A stretch of 64,000 nucleotides of DNA. Source: Eustoma russellianum. Its lineage: Eukaryota; Streptophyta; Magnoliopsida; Gentianales; Gentianaceae. The stretch covers positions 20,128,941 through 20,192,940 of the forward strand of contig AP025054.1 in the NCBI GenBank assembly GCA_036186865.1, read 5' to 3'. Shown in pieces: positions 11,480 to 22,684 of this stretch. The notes beneath the pieces were generated by a model, which worked only from the letters and a program-made list of their open reading frames with translations, searched no databases and had not been told where the DNA came from. Position 1 is the first letter of the stretch. Every line of letters begins with the position of its first letter. A program made the translations under genes and the position numbers.

Positions 11480-11815
11480 TGCTGGTTGATCACAGGGTAT
11501 AAAAGTCACGTCTGCGAAAGCAGGGTATAAAGAGCGTGATCTGTGAATCAACAGCAGGGTATAAAGTATGTTATGGGGCCGTGGACCTATCAGCACGGAA
11601 AATGAAGTATTTTATGGGGCCGTGGACCTATCAGCACGGATATATGATATATGTAATGGGGCCGTGGACCTATCAGCACGGATATATGATATATGTAATG
11701 GGGCCGTGGACCTTTCAGCACGGATATATGATATATGTAATGGGGCCGTGGACCTTTCAGCACGGGGTATAAAGTTATGATGGCTGTGGACTGATCACCC
11801 ACAGGGTATAAAGTT
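11480..11815 (+). promoter_or_regulatory. Hairpin/TATA-like array in G3 5' LTR
   Basis: The motif gggtataaa occurs five times (about 11496, 11522, 11558, 11765 and 11805), each just after a short inverted repeat: ctgc-gaaa-gcag, ctg...cag, ccgtg...cacgg and ctgtgg...ccacag. Between the third and fourth lie tandem units of about 41 bp with ccgtggacctatcagcacgg and an atatatgatatatg tail. The same array is at 19086-19420. The TATA-like sequences suggest a promoter, but the start site cannot be read from the sequence. Confidence 0.6.
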
Positions 11816-12576
11816 CTGCTACGCGAAGAATATGATATGTAAAGTGATGAAATGTTTGTGAAATGACATGCATGACATGTTTATGAAAGAAGGCATATGC
11901 ATGGGTGTTGTGTGTGATTTTAAAGAAGTACATGCATCATGATACACGAAGCATAAGACTTGACATGCAAGAAACGTGGTTAGACTATGACTTGCTTATG
12001 TGATTCGTTGTTTTAATACATGTTGGTTCTCGTAACTGTGTTCACATATGTGCTTTATCTGTTTTGAGTAATTCTTATTAAGATGCTATTTGTTAACCCG
12101 AGCACCTTATTTTTGGGCAATGTTTTATACACTGGTGACTCGACGTGTGTGATTCCGTAGGGTGTATAGACGGGTTACTTGCTGGCGAAGTTTTCGCTAA
12201 GAACAATCATTCTGTCTCCTTTTCAGGTGAGCCTGATTACGAGTTGATATTTATCGAAGATGACGGCGAGTGGGCTCAGTGGGATGATGGACAAGGGAAT
12301 AGATAGATGCTGGACTATTTTGTTTGAGTTTGAAACTCATTGTTATTATGTTGTTCTAAAACTTATGTCGGCTAGATGATCAAACAGTTTTATTTCCGCT
12401 GCAGTTTTCTGGTTGTAATATTGACAACGAAGGTTTAGATTTTATGACGTTTCCGCTGGTTTTAACTTACATTATGAAGAATGTATGCTTGATCTGCTTG
12501 ACGCTTCGTAGTTCTCATAGTAGGCTACGGCGGGTGCATTGGTTCCGATAACGGTATCGGGCTGGGGCGCTACAGG

Positions 12577-12592
12577 TGGTATCAGAGCCTAG
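12577..12592 (+). promoter_or_regulatory. G3 primer binding site
   Basis: tggtatcagagcctag lies two bases after the 5' LTR. Its first 12 bases match the complement of the 3' end of initiator tRNA-Met. Confidence 0.92.
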
Positions 12593-12857
12593 GCTTTAGA
12601 TCTAGTTCGGAAACTTAAGTTCATGATTTTTTTAGACACTTAAGCTATGATTCTCCTTTAAGGTTGATCCTTAGTTATAAGTACTGATCTCCTTAGTGGT
12701 TAAGTATGATATGGGTTGGGTGTGTGCGAGCGCGTCTTGTTACCTAACTTTGTATTAATAGTTGTACTACACACCTTACCTATTAGCACGCGTTCAAGCT
12801 TTTAGTAATCCTTGTATTTACTAAATGCCAATGTAATGTTGACCTTTTCAGAGAAAA

Positions 12858-15800
12858 ATGCCTCCCAGGAGAGATAACACAGGCAACTCTGGCAATGGAC
12901 AGGAGAACCAGCCACCACAAGTGGTTTTACCCCAAGTACTCACTTATGCGCTGACGGTCATTGCACAAGGGTACGTACAGCAGCATCAGCCTCCGCCTCC
13001 ACCACCGCCACAGCATAACATCAGGTTCTTTTATGGAGAGATGAGGAAGATGAGGGTGCCGGAGTTCGGTGGATGTAAGGATCCTGAAGAGGCTCAGCAT
13101 TGGTTGGCTGAGGTTGAGAAATGTTTCCGGCTGGTGCAAGTTCCGAATGAGATAAAAGTTGAGGTAGCCACACCCCTTCTAAGTGGCAAGGCTGGCGAAT
13201 GGTGGGAAGGAATGGTGTTAAGAATGACTCCACCGATCTCGTGGACTCAGTTCTGTGATGTGTTCCTTAAGTACTATGTACCGGAGACTGCAATATTGGA
13301 CAAGATAAGAGCATTTGACAGACTGGAGCAAGGAAGGATGACGGTGTCGGAGTATGCAGATCGTTTTCATGCCTTAGGTAAGTTTGCCCCTGCGATTATG
13401 TCTGATAATCGTCTTAAGATGACAAAGTTTGAGAGGGGTTTGGATTCGAGGATACAATCGGCGATAGTGAATGCAGGGATGAAAACTTATGAGGATATGC
13501 TAGATGCGTGTTACTGTGTTGAAAGTGACTTTCGCCGAGTGGCGGCAAGAGCAGCTAGCGCAGGAGGGTCTGATAGAGGCAAGAGACCAAGAGAGGATGT
13601 GAGAGTTGGTGGAAGACCCGGACGTTGGGTCAAGATTCCGAAGAGAGGACCAGTTGGAATTTTTCAGAGACTGCCACCCCAGAATCAAGTAGCTCAGCAG
13701 GCTATAGGAGTTTGTCCACATTGCGGCAGGAACCATGTAGGAGAGTGTAGGAAAGTAGTCGGAGCATGTTTCCGATGTGGCCAAGTGGGTCACTTGATTA
13801 GAGACTGTCCGGAGATGAAGAAGAATAACCCTGGAGAGGCGGCTCAGCAGCCGAGAGTGAAGCCTCGAGCAAATGCTCGTGTACATCTAATGACGGACAC
13901 AGATGTGCAGGAGGCTACCGATGTAGTAGCAGGTATCCTCTAAACTAAGTTTGAATTCATATTGAGTTAAGTGTCTATGTGCGTAACTTTTGTGTGCAAA
14001 ACTTTATGTGGCTTTAGGTGCGGTTTTAGTAAATAAGATGCCTGCCAATGTACTTTTCGATAGCGGCGCAAGCCATTCCTTTGTAGCGAAGAGATTCACT
14101 AAGCACTTGGGTAGTTTGCCTGAATGGTTAGAGACTCCGTATCGCGTACAAGCGGCCGGAGATCAGATTATGGTCTCATACCAGCAGTATCGAGATTGCG
14201 AATTGGAGTTTGAAGGACAAGCATTCTCTGCCACACTGATCCCTATCCAGATGTATGACTTCGACGTTATATTAGGAATGGACTGGTTGGCTAAGAATCA
14301 CGCCAATATTGATTTTCGGTTGAAGCAAGTGACAATCAAGAATGATAGGATGGAGGAGGTAATATTTCAGGGAGATGCAGAACGAAAGAAAGTCCCCAAG
14401 AAGGTATATGTGTCTGTCGCACAAGCACGCAAAGCATTGAGGAAGGGTGCTGAGGGATTCTTAGTGTATGCCATGGATGTTACTCAGGAGGTGTCGTCAA
14501 TGGAGAAAATTCGAGTGGTCAATGAATTTCCTGACGTGTTTCCGGAAGATTTACCAGGAGTGCCACCTCCGAGAGAAGTTGAGTTTGAGATTAACTTGAT
14601 CCCCGGTACTGAACCTATTTCTAAAGCTCCTTATAGAATGGCTCCGGCGGAATTGAGAGAGTTGAAGGAACAATTGCAAGAGTTATTGGACAAGAAGTTT
14701 ATCCGACCTAGTGTGTCGCCTTGGGGAGCACCTGTGTTGTTTGTAAAGAAGAAAGATGGTAGCATGAGGCTGTGTATCGATTATAGAGAGTTGAATAAAG
14801 TTACCATCAAGAACAAGTATCCCCTTCCACGAATTGAGGACTTGTTTGACCAACTCAAGGGCGCTAAAATCTTCTCTAAGATTGACCTCCGATCAGGATA
14901 TCATCAATTACGAGTGAAGGTCGAGGACATCGCAAAGACAGCTTTCCGCACAAGGTATGGTCACTATGAATTTTTAGTGATGCCATTTGGATTGACAAAT
15001 GCCCCTGCGGCTTTTATGGATCTTATGAATACCGTCTTTCGAGAACAGTTGGATAAGTTTGTAGTGGTATTCATAGATGATATCCTTGTGTATTCTCCTG
15101 ACGAGCAAACTCACACTGAGCATTTGAGAACCGTACTAGGCATTTTGAGGCAGAAACAACTTTATGCAAAGATTAGCAAGTGTGAGTTCTGGTTAAGAAG
15201 TGTAGCTTTCCTGGGTCATGTGATATCAGAAGAGGGGATTGCTGTTGACCCGAAGAAGGTGGAAGCTATAACTGAATGGCCTAGACCTACCAATGTCACC
15301 GAAGTGCGAAGTTTCTTGGGTCTAGCGGGTTATTACAGAAAATTCGTTGAGGGATTCTCGAGGATTGCCGTACCTCTCAGTCGCCTTACTCAAAAGAAGT
15401 CCAAGTTTGAGTGGACGGCTGAATGCGAGCAAAGTTTCACGGAGCTTAAGAAGAGATTAACGACAGCCCCAGTATTGGCTCAACCCTCTGGAACGGATGG
15501 ATTTGTGATTTATAGTGATGCGTCAAAGAACGGGTTAGGTACGTAAATTATAGTATAAGGTTATGATCTTATATATACCCCTAAAGTTTAGACTAACACC
15601 TTGTTTGTAGGTTGTGTTTTAATGCAAAACGAACGAGTCATCGCGTATGCCTCAAGACAGCTAAAGCCTTATGAACAAAACTATCCTACACATGATCTTG
15701 AACTTGCCGCGGTTGTGTTCGCCTTGAAGATTTGGCGGCATTATTTGTATGGAGAGAAGTGCACGGTATTCACGGATCATAAGAGTCTAAAGTATTTGTT

Positions 15801-17457
15801 CTCGCAGAAGGAATTGAATATGAGGCAGCGGAGATGGTTGGAATTGCTAAAAGACTATGACCTAACTATTCATTATCACCCGGGAAAGGCTAACAAGGTA
15901 GCCGACGCCTTAAGTAGGAAGTCCAGCCATGCACGACAATCACCATTGGAAAGAGAGATGGAGGAGTTTGGTTTGGATTTGATTGAATCCACGGTGAACG
16001 TTTTGACAGCCTTGACTATCACCCCGAGTTTGATTGATCGGATAAAGGAGGCACAGAAGAGAGATAAGGCTTTAAGTGAGATAATGGAAAGGGTGAAACA
16101 TAGTCAAGTTGAAGGATTTCGAACTAAGGAGGATGGGAGCTTATGGTTCAGGGAGAGATTATGCGTTCCGGATGTTGACGAACTTAGGAAAGAAGTTTTG
16201 CAAGAAGCTCATAATTCAAGGTTATCGATACACCCCGGTAGCACCAAGATGTATAGAGATCTCAAGCGATACTATTGGTGGTCCGGGATGAAAAGACATA
16301 TTGCGGAATTCATAGAGAGGTGTTTAGTGTGTCAACAAGTCAAAGCGGAACACCAGCGGCCCGGTGGATTGTTGATGCCGTTGGAAATTCCGGAATGGAA
16401 ATGGGAACATGTCACAATGGATTTTGTAGCCGGATTACCAAAGACCAGAAGTGGATGTGACATGATTTGGGTTATCGTGGACCGTTTAACAAAGTCTGCC
16501 CATTTCCTACCCGTTTCAAGTGAGACACCTCTCGACAAACTAGTGAATGTGTATATGGAGAACATAGTGAGCTTACATGGTGTTCCGGTAAGTATAGTAT
16601 CCGACCGAGACTCACGGTTCACATCTAAGTTTTGGACAGCATTTCAAGAAGCCATGGGTACAGAATTAAGGTTGAGTACGGCATATCATCCCCAAACTGA
16701 TGGACAGTCCGAGCGGACAATTCAAACCTTGGAAGATATGCTAAGAGCTTGCGTGCTGAATTTCAAAGGGAGTTGGGATGGAATGGTAAAGCTGATGGAG
16801 TTTTCTTATAACAATAGTTACCACAGCGCAATTGATATGGCTCCTTTTGAGGCTTTGTATGGAAGGAAATGTAGGTCCCCGGTTTATTGGGACGAAGTGG
16901 GCGTGAGGACCATCACGGGACCTGAGCTATTAGAGAAAACGCTAGAGAAGGTAAAGGTCATTCGGGAAAGACTCAAGACGGCTCAGGACCGTAGCAAGAG
17001 TTGGGCAGATTCCAAACGACGACCATTGGATTTTGATGTGGGTGATAAAGTTTATTTGAAGGTATCACCTACGAAGGGCGTCATGAGGTTTGGAGTAAAA
17101 GGCAAGCTAAGCCCTCGTTTCATTGGTCCCTATGAAATACTTGAGAAGGTAGGAGCCTTGGCATATAGGTTGGCATTACCCCCGGTGTTGGCACAAGTTC
17201 ACAATGTATTCCACGTGTCACAATTAAGAAAGTACGTGGCGGATCCAAGTCATGTACTTGAAGCTCAACCTTTGGAACTCAAGGACGATGTTACATATGA
17301 GGAAGTACCCGTGAAAATTGTGGACCGAAAGGATCAAGTGTTGAGGAAGCGAGTGATCCCGTATGTAAAGGTTCAATGGAGCAATCACACGGAACGTGAA
17401 GCCACTTGGGAGCTCGAAGAACAAATGCGGGAGAAGTATCCTCAGCTCTTTGACTAA
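12858..17457 (+). CDS. G3 gag-pol polyprotein with chromodomain, two inferred introns
   Basis: Reading 12858-13932, 14018-15538 and 15611-17457 as exons gives one frame of 1480 codons plus stop. In order it holds gag capsid, CCHC knuckle (CFRCGQVGHLIRDC, 13767-13808), aspartic protease (DSGAS, about 14060), RT with FIDD (about 15070), RNase H (YSDAS, TDHKSL, VADALSRK), integrase (H-H-C-C about 16210-16335; MDFV, SDRDSRF, QSERTIQ as the DDE triad), a GPF/Y-like module, and a chromodomain (about 17300-17450). Catalytic residues look intact. Unspliced RNA would give gag alone, ending at 13943. Splicing is inferred from consensus sites and frame restoration. The ATG at 12858 was chosen because it opens the longest gag frame. 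Confidence 0.9.
13933..14017 (+). other. Inferred intron 1 in G3 gag-pol (85 bp)
   Basis: The boundaries are gcag^gtatcc and ctttag^gtgcgg. The intron is phase 1 and splits a Gly codon. It removes the gag stop (13941-13943) and joins gag to protease in frame. Tekay-type polyproteins normally run through this junction without a stop. No RNA evidence is available. Confidence 0.6.
15539..15610 (+). other. Inferred intron 2 in G3 pol (72 bp)
   Basis: The boundaries are ttag^gtacgt and ttgtag^gttgtg, again phase 1 inside a Gly codon. A consensus branch site ctaac lies at 15593-15597, 13 bases before the acceptor, and the interval is AT-rich. Removing it joins the two halves of the RNase H domain exactly, where the intact family has YSDAS...GLGCVL. 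Confidence 0.72.
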
Positions 17458-17465
17458 GGTACGTA

Positions 17466-17483
17466 AGTTTCGAGGACGAAACT
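17466..17483 (+). other. Hairpin beside the G3 polypurine tract
   Basis: Stem agtttcg/cgaaact with loop agga, 9 bases downstream of the gag-pol stop codon and just before the polypurine tract. It is the same as in G1 and nearly the same as in G2. Confidence 0.8.
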
Positions 17484-17489
17484 TTTTGT

Positions 17490-17502
17490 AAGGGGGGTGG
17501 AA
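17490..17502 (+). promoter_or_regulatory. G3 polypurine tract
   Basis: aaggggggtggaa directly abuts the 3' LTR start tgttacacc. Confidence 0.9.
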
Positions 17503-20180
17503 TGTTACACCCCGTGTCTTTTAAGCGCAACTTTCAATACTTAGAGGTTAACCTTGAATGCAATTTAATTAATTATGTAAGATTATAAAACTTAGTCACC
17601 TAAAACATAGAAGAATAAGAAAGAAGGGTTCAAAATAGAGTTAAAGGTAATTCATAGAAATTACTTGAAAGGCCCCTACTAGAAGTTGAGGGAGTTACAA
17701 AAGTTGGTATAACCTCCCCATCTCAGCCATATTGGACGGTTATACCACAAAAGAAGAAGGAAAACTTCTGAGAAAAAGAGAGAGAAGAGAAAAGGAGAGG
17801 AAGAAGAAGAAGAAAGGAAAGAGAAGGAAGGAAAAGGCCATTCTAGGTTCAATTCTCATCAAAGTTCTGCAGTAAATCCGTAAGCTTAACTAGAAACAAA
17901 GGCAAGTAATCTTTCTATACGCTTTATGTAAATTTTGATACTTAGGCCCTATGTTCTTACAAAGAGAAAACATGAATCACACATTGGTATTCTTGTCTTG
18001 ACTATTTTAAATGCTTTGTTATATGTAAGTCTTGTTGCTCATTGGGTAAAGTCTTGTTCTTTGGGCCATATTTCTGAAATAGTTGTGCAGTATTTGTTGT
18101 TAGTCAACCATGCCCACGAGAGTATATATGTTGATGTGTTTCTTGTCTTGCTCTACTCTTGTGTTGATTGTATACACTTAGATGTTGAGAGTAAGTGCAG
18201 GAAATTGAGGGATGAGTGATGACATTGTTGTAGTCTTGTGGGTTGGGTATTGTTGATGATAACTCTTGAAGGTGGTGTATGATGGAAGATTTAGAGTGGA
18301 TCTTGTTAGACATTCACTAAGCATCAATTCATGATTAGAGGTATGTTAAGTATGATGAATCTAGTTGTTAAGATGGATCTTTAAGTGTTGAATCTGGAAG
18401 GGTTGAAGAAGAAAGGAGTTGGGTGGAAGTTACTGCAGAAAAACTGCAGTTTGGCATCGTCAGAACACTTCGAACGCCTACATGAGGCGCTTCATGTCAC
18501 TATAGGCGCTTCATGTAGCGTTCCATGTGTCCTGGAGCTTTCCCGTACAGAAAAACTGAAATTTAGAACCGTCAGAACACATCGAACGCCTACATGAGGC
18601 GCTTCAAGTCACATTAGGCGCTTCATGTGGTGTTCAATGTGTCCTGAATCATCCCCGAACACTTCGAACGCCTAGTAGAGGCGCTTCATGTACCATTAGG
18701 CGCTTCAAGTGGTGTTCCAAGTATTCTGGAAGTATTTTTGACCCTTTAGGCGCCCTATGTAAGTGTAGTAACTTTATACACTTCTTTTGAACATAAAATG
18801 CAAGAGTATTTGAGATATATTTGAGGTGTAGATGGTAAGTTTGATCAAGTAAGCATAAGATTGAATTCTAGTGAACAAGTGAGACAAATGGACTTGGTAA
18901 AATACGTTTAGGGAGTGTTTGAGGTGCAAGACCATATCCTTGATAGACAAAATGTACGTGTGTGTGTTACATGTTGATATGAAGCTATCTGTGCATCCTG
19001 CATCATGACATGGGCACTTGCATTTGATTTGAGATATGTTTTGCAAAAGAACAAGAAAGGTAAAGTTTGCGAAAGACAAAATGGCTGCTGGTTGATCACA
19101 GGGTATAAAAGTCACGTCTGCGAAAGCAGGGTATAAAGAGCGTGATCTGTGAATCAACAGCAGGGTATAAAGTATGTTATGGGGCCGTGGACCTATCAGC
19201 ACGGAAAATGAAGTATTTTATGGGGCCGTGGACCTATCAGCACGGATATATGATATATGTAATGGGGCCGTGGACCTATCAGCACGGATATATGATATAT
19301 GTAATGGGGCCGTGGACCTTTCAGCACGGATATATGATATATGTAATGGGGCCGTGGACCTTTCAGCACGGGGTATAAAGTTATGATGGCTGTGGACTGA
19401 TCACCCACAGGGTATAAAGTTCTGTTACGCGAAGAATATGATATGTAAAGTGATGAAATGTTTGTGAAATGACATGCATGACATGTTTATGAAAGAAGGC
19501 ATATGCATGGGTGTTGTGTGTGATTTTAAAGAAGTACATGCATCATGATACACGAAGCATAAGACTTGACATGCAAGAAACGTGGTTAGACTATGACTTG
19601 CTTATGTGATTCGTTGTTTTAATACATGTTGGTTCTCGTAACTGTGTTCACATATGTGCTTTATCTGTTTTGAGTAATTCTTATTAAGATGCTATTTGTT
19701 AACCCGAGCACCTTATTTTTGGGCAATGTTTTATACACTGGTGACTCGACGTGTGTGATTCCGTAGGGTGTATAGACGGGTTACTTGCTGGTGAAGTTTT
19801 CGCTAAGAACAATCATTCTGTCTCCTTTTCAGGTGAGCCTGATTACGAGTTGATATTTATCGAAGATGACGGCGAGTGGGCTCAGTGGGATGATGGACAA
19901 GGGAATAGATAGATGCTGGACTATTTTGTTTGAGTTTGAAACTCATTGTTATTATGTTGTTCTAAACCTTATGTCGGCTAGATGATCAAACAGTTTTATT
20001 TCCGCTGCAGTTTTCTGGTTGTAATATTGACAACGAAGGTTTAGATTTTATGACGTTTCCGCTGGTTTTAACTTACATTATGAAGAATGTATGCTTGATC
20101 TGCTTGACGCTTCGTAGTTCTCATAGTAGGCTACGGCGGGTGCACTGGTTCCGATAACGGTATCGGGCTGGGGCGCTACA
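17503..20180 (+). repeat. G3 3' LTR
   Basis: 2678 bp, the same length as the 5' LTR. The differences I found are c/t at 19427, c/t at 19793, a/c near 19967 and t/c near 20145. It contains the same palindromic block and hairpin/TATA array as the 5' copy. Confidence 0.95.
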
Positions 20181-20185
20181 AGTTA

Positions 20186-22435
20186 CACCTAACTCCAACC
20201 CTTTACAAACCTTGTATGTCGAGTACAATTCATACGAACACCACCACCTCGCTACGATGAAGATTGATCACACCTTGATCAATCTTTTACAAAGATGAAT
20301 GAATGGTGGTTTCTATGAAGCCTATTCAAGATTGAAAGAAGTAAAATACAATAGGCTTTTTACAAGAGAAGAAAGAAAGAAGATGTAGGAGAAAAGAGGC
20401 TTGGCACTTTGATCACTTTAGAATGCAAATCTTGGTGTTGTATTTGTTTGTTCTCCTCTTCCTTCCTTATAGGTTGCAGCCGTCCCCTATAGCCTTCTCC
20501 CCCTCTTGAAAATTTCCTTTTGAGTGCTTGAGAGAGTGTAAGATATCATGGTGACAATGCTTTGCTTACTTGGCATCATTCCATTGGATCATCATTTAGT
20601 CTTTGCTTACGTGGCACCTCTTTATTGGCTCAATGTTGTCATCATTTGATGACATGGAAAATCTGAAATAATCACTTTAAACATGTGCCAATATCAATCA
20701 TAAAATCATACCATAAGTCACAAATTCTATCATCAAGTGCAAGACACAAAATATCCTTCCTTCCATCCTCAAAAAATCGGCCAGCACCTTTTTTTCAATG
20801 CTGAAATTTTCAGCATTTACAACATGGGATAAATTCAGATTATTTGCCATTTTCCTTTGAATTTTTGTCATAAAAATAAATCAATTATATAAGGTAGGTC
20901 TTGCTAACAAATGAAGAATGAACTTGGACACAAAGAGGGGTAGATTTCGGCCAGCACACCCTTCACACATGCTGAAAAATTTCAGCATGTGTGATATGAA
21001 AAATATCACACTTAATTACCTTTCATAACATTCAAATCATTTCCATAACTCCTTTAATTAATCCTTTAAAGAAAAATTGACAAAATATCTTCCTTAGTCA
21101 TGAAGAATTCGGCCACTATGTATGTAACATGCTGAAATTTTCAGCATGTGACATAAGAGAGGTATATGTTGAATACTTACCTTTTGTAGCTTCTCTCTTT
21201 GATTCATCAACATTGTATGATTGATCCTTGACCAATCAACATGCCAACAAGGCTCCACATTTGCTCCAACTCAGCTGTAGTGATGTTTGAAAGTGTATAT
21301 ACATGTGCTGAAATTTATTTTTGCTAACTTTGTAAAATGGTGCACATTTAATAATACACACATGTAATATTCCAATCAGCCCTTAATTTAATTTTCTAGA
21401 ACACTTTAAGATGTATATTATATGTAGAAAGTGTCTAGATACGTGTCACATGATGTTCAAGAAAAACGTTCCATGTTAAGTGCGTAGAAAACCGAATTTT
21501 CGATATTTATCGATTACCCGATTTTTCTCTAATTTAAATTCCAACTTTTGCACATGATATGTATTATGTTATACATAATATATATATAATATATAATTTA
21601 AATTTCAGCACTTGGCTGATTTAAAGTGGTACCATAAACATGTGACAAAATTAAAATTGGAATCTTCACATTTTGGCCTAAATGTGGGGTGATTTGTGTG
21701 TGCCAACATGGAAAGTATTTTTGGCTATCACACCATGTGTATCACGAAATTTTCATCAATTTTCGATGTATATGGGCTGGCCATTTATTTATGGCAAGTA
21801 CGTGACACATTGGCGAAGTTTCGGTATTCGCCCGATACGACATTTCGGTTTAGAACCTTTTATCGTGTCGTATTTAATTTGTCATCACCATATCTTATAT
21901 CATATGATATAAGACCTGAATATACTCATAAATATGAGTTAAGTATAGTGGTGTGACGTTAACGTATGTACGTAAGATATATAACGTGTCGGTAGTACGT
22001 TGGAATACATGTGTATGTGCCTTTTATAAAAAATCTGAAAATATAGTATATATATGTGTAAAAGGCGTGTGGAATGAATGTGGGGAGGAGAAGAAGACTT
22101 TCCTTGCATAGCATGTTGCCTTTGTGCCTTTTCTAAATGCATCTTCCTTTAATGAACTACTTAGTTTATTAAACTAAGTACTTCACTTAATGAACTACTT
22201 TAGTTCATTAATTGTGGCACCTGAAAATAGTATAAACTCAACAAATGTTCGCCATATGATGTAAGCTTTAATGCTTCATGGCTCGTTAGTACGGCAACAT
22301 TATATATAAGCTAAATAAGGCAAGTTATCATGCATACATGTACACTTGTGTATATATATATACTCAACGTTTATATAGATATATATATATTCAAATTTCT
22401 TATTTTTAAATCACTCAAACCCTCTTATTTCTACA
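20186..22435 (-). repeat. C1 3' LTR, inner part
   Basis: This continues the C1 LTR after G3 and ends tttctaca. Against the other LTR (28593-30846) I count about 17 substitutions in 2250 bp (about 0.8%), well below the outer part. It carries three palindromes at 20797-20817, 20966-20991 and 21128-21149. AT-rich stretches at about 21560-21605 and 22340-22392 hold no gene. Confidence 0.9.
20779..21150. repeat. Three tcggcca + palindrome units in C1 LTR
   Basis: The motif tcggcca is followed 15-20 bases later by a palindrome with core tgctgaaa/tttcagca. This occurs three times about 165 bases apart. The set is repeated in the other LTR at about 29187-29558. Confidence 0.75.
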
Positions 22436-22623
22436 ATCTCCCCCTTTTGATGATTTTCAAAATAGCTAGTGTACATGATTTAAGTGTTATCTCTCCCCCT
22501 TGAATTATGCACAGATTTGAAATTTGAATTTTGAATTTCAAATCCGGCTCCCCCTTGATTCATGCAATTAGGATCAATCAGTGATCTCTCTCCCCCTTAA
22601 ATCATGCTTCTCTCTCCCCCTTT
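22436..22623 (-). promoter_or_regulatory. C1 polypurine tract and four extra tract-like runs
   Basis: On minus, the run abutting the LTR (22436-22448) reads aaaagggggagat. Similar runs lie at about 22491-22501, 22548-22556, 22585-22598 and 22612-22623. Several tracts before the 3' LTR are a known trait of SIRE/Maximus copia elements. Confidence 0.8.
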
Positions 22624-22684
22624 ATTTTGGAAATTTAATCAAAAGATTCCTGGCAAAAAGGAAAGTAAATCAAATAATATCGCA

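Larger units (their letters stand above)
9897..12574 (+). repeat. G3 5' LTR
   Basis: 2678 bp, non-coding, holding the element's promoter and polyadenylation signals. It contains a purine-rich stretch at about 10141-10231, three palindromic ggcgcttcatgt units at about 10865-11116, and a hairpin/TATA-like array at 11480-11815. The small ORFs inside it are mirrored exactly in the other LTR and have no recognisable domain. Confidence 0.95.
9897..20180 (+). mobile_element. G3, young Ty3/gypsy chromovirus (Tekay/Del type)
   Basis: This 10,284-bp element has two 2678-bp LTRs starting tgttacaccccg and ending ggcgctaca. It also has a tRNA-Met primer site, gag-pol with a chromodomain, and a polypurine tract. 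The 5-bp TSD agtta is at 9892-9896 and 20181-20185, and the unsplit C1 LTR (about 28589) shows the empty site. By eye the LTRs differ at about four positions, so insertion is recent. It is inserted in the 3' LTR of C1. Chromodomains of this family direct integration to heterochromatin. Confidence 0.95.

Noticed and set aside
11560..11780. CRISPR-like spaced repeats
   Set aside because: The context is a plant LTR retrotransposon. The units are tandem without unique spacers and no cas genes are present.
11536..11802. Overlapping repeat-peptide ORFs in the G3 LTR
   Set aside because: They translate the 41-bp tandem units in several frames, and the same set appears in the other LTR.
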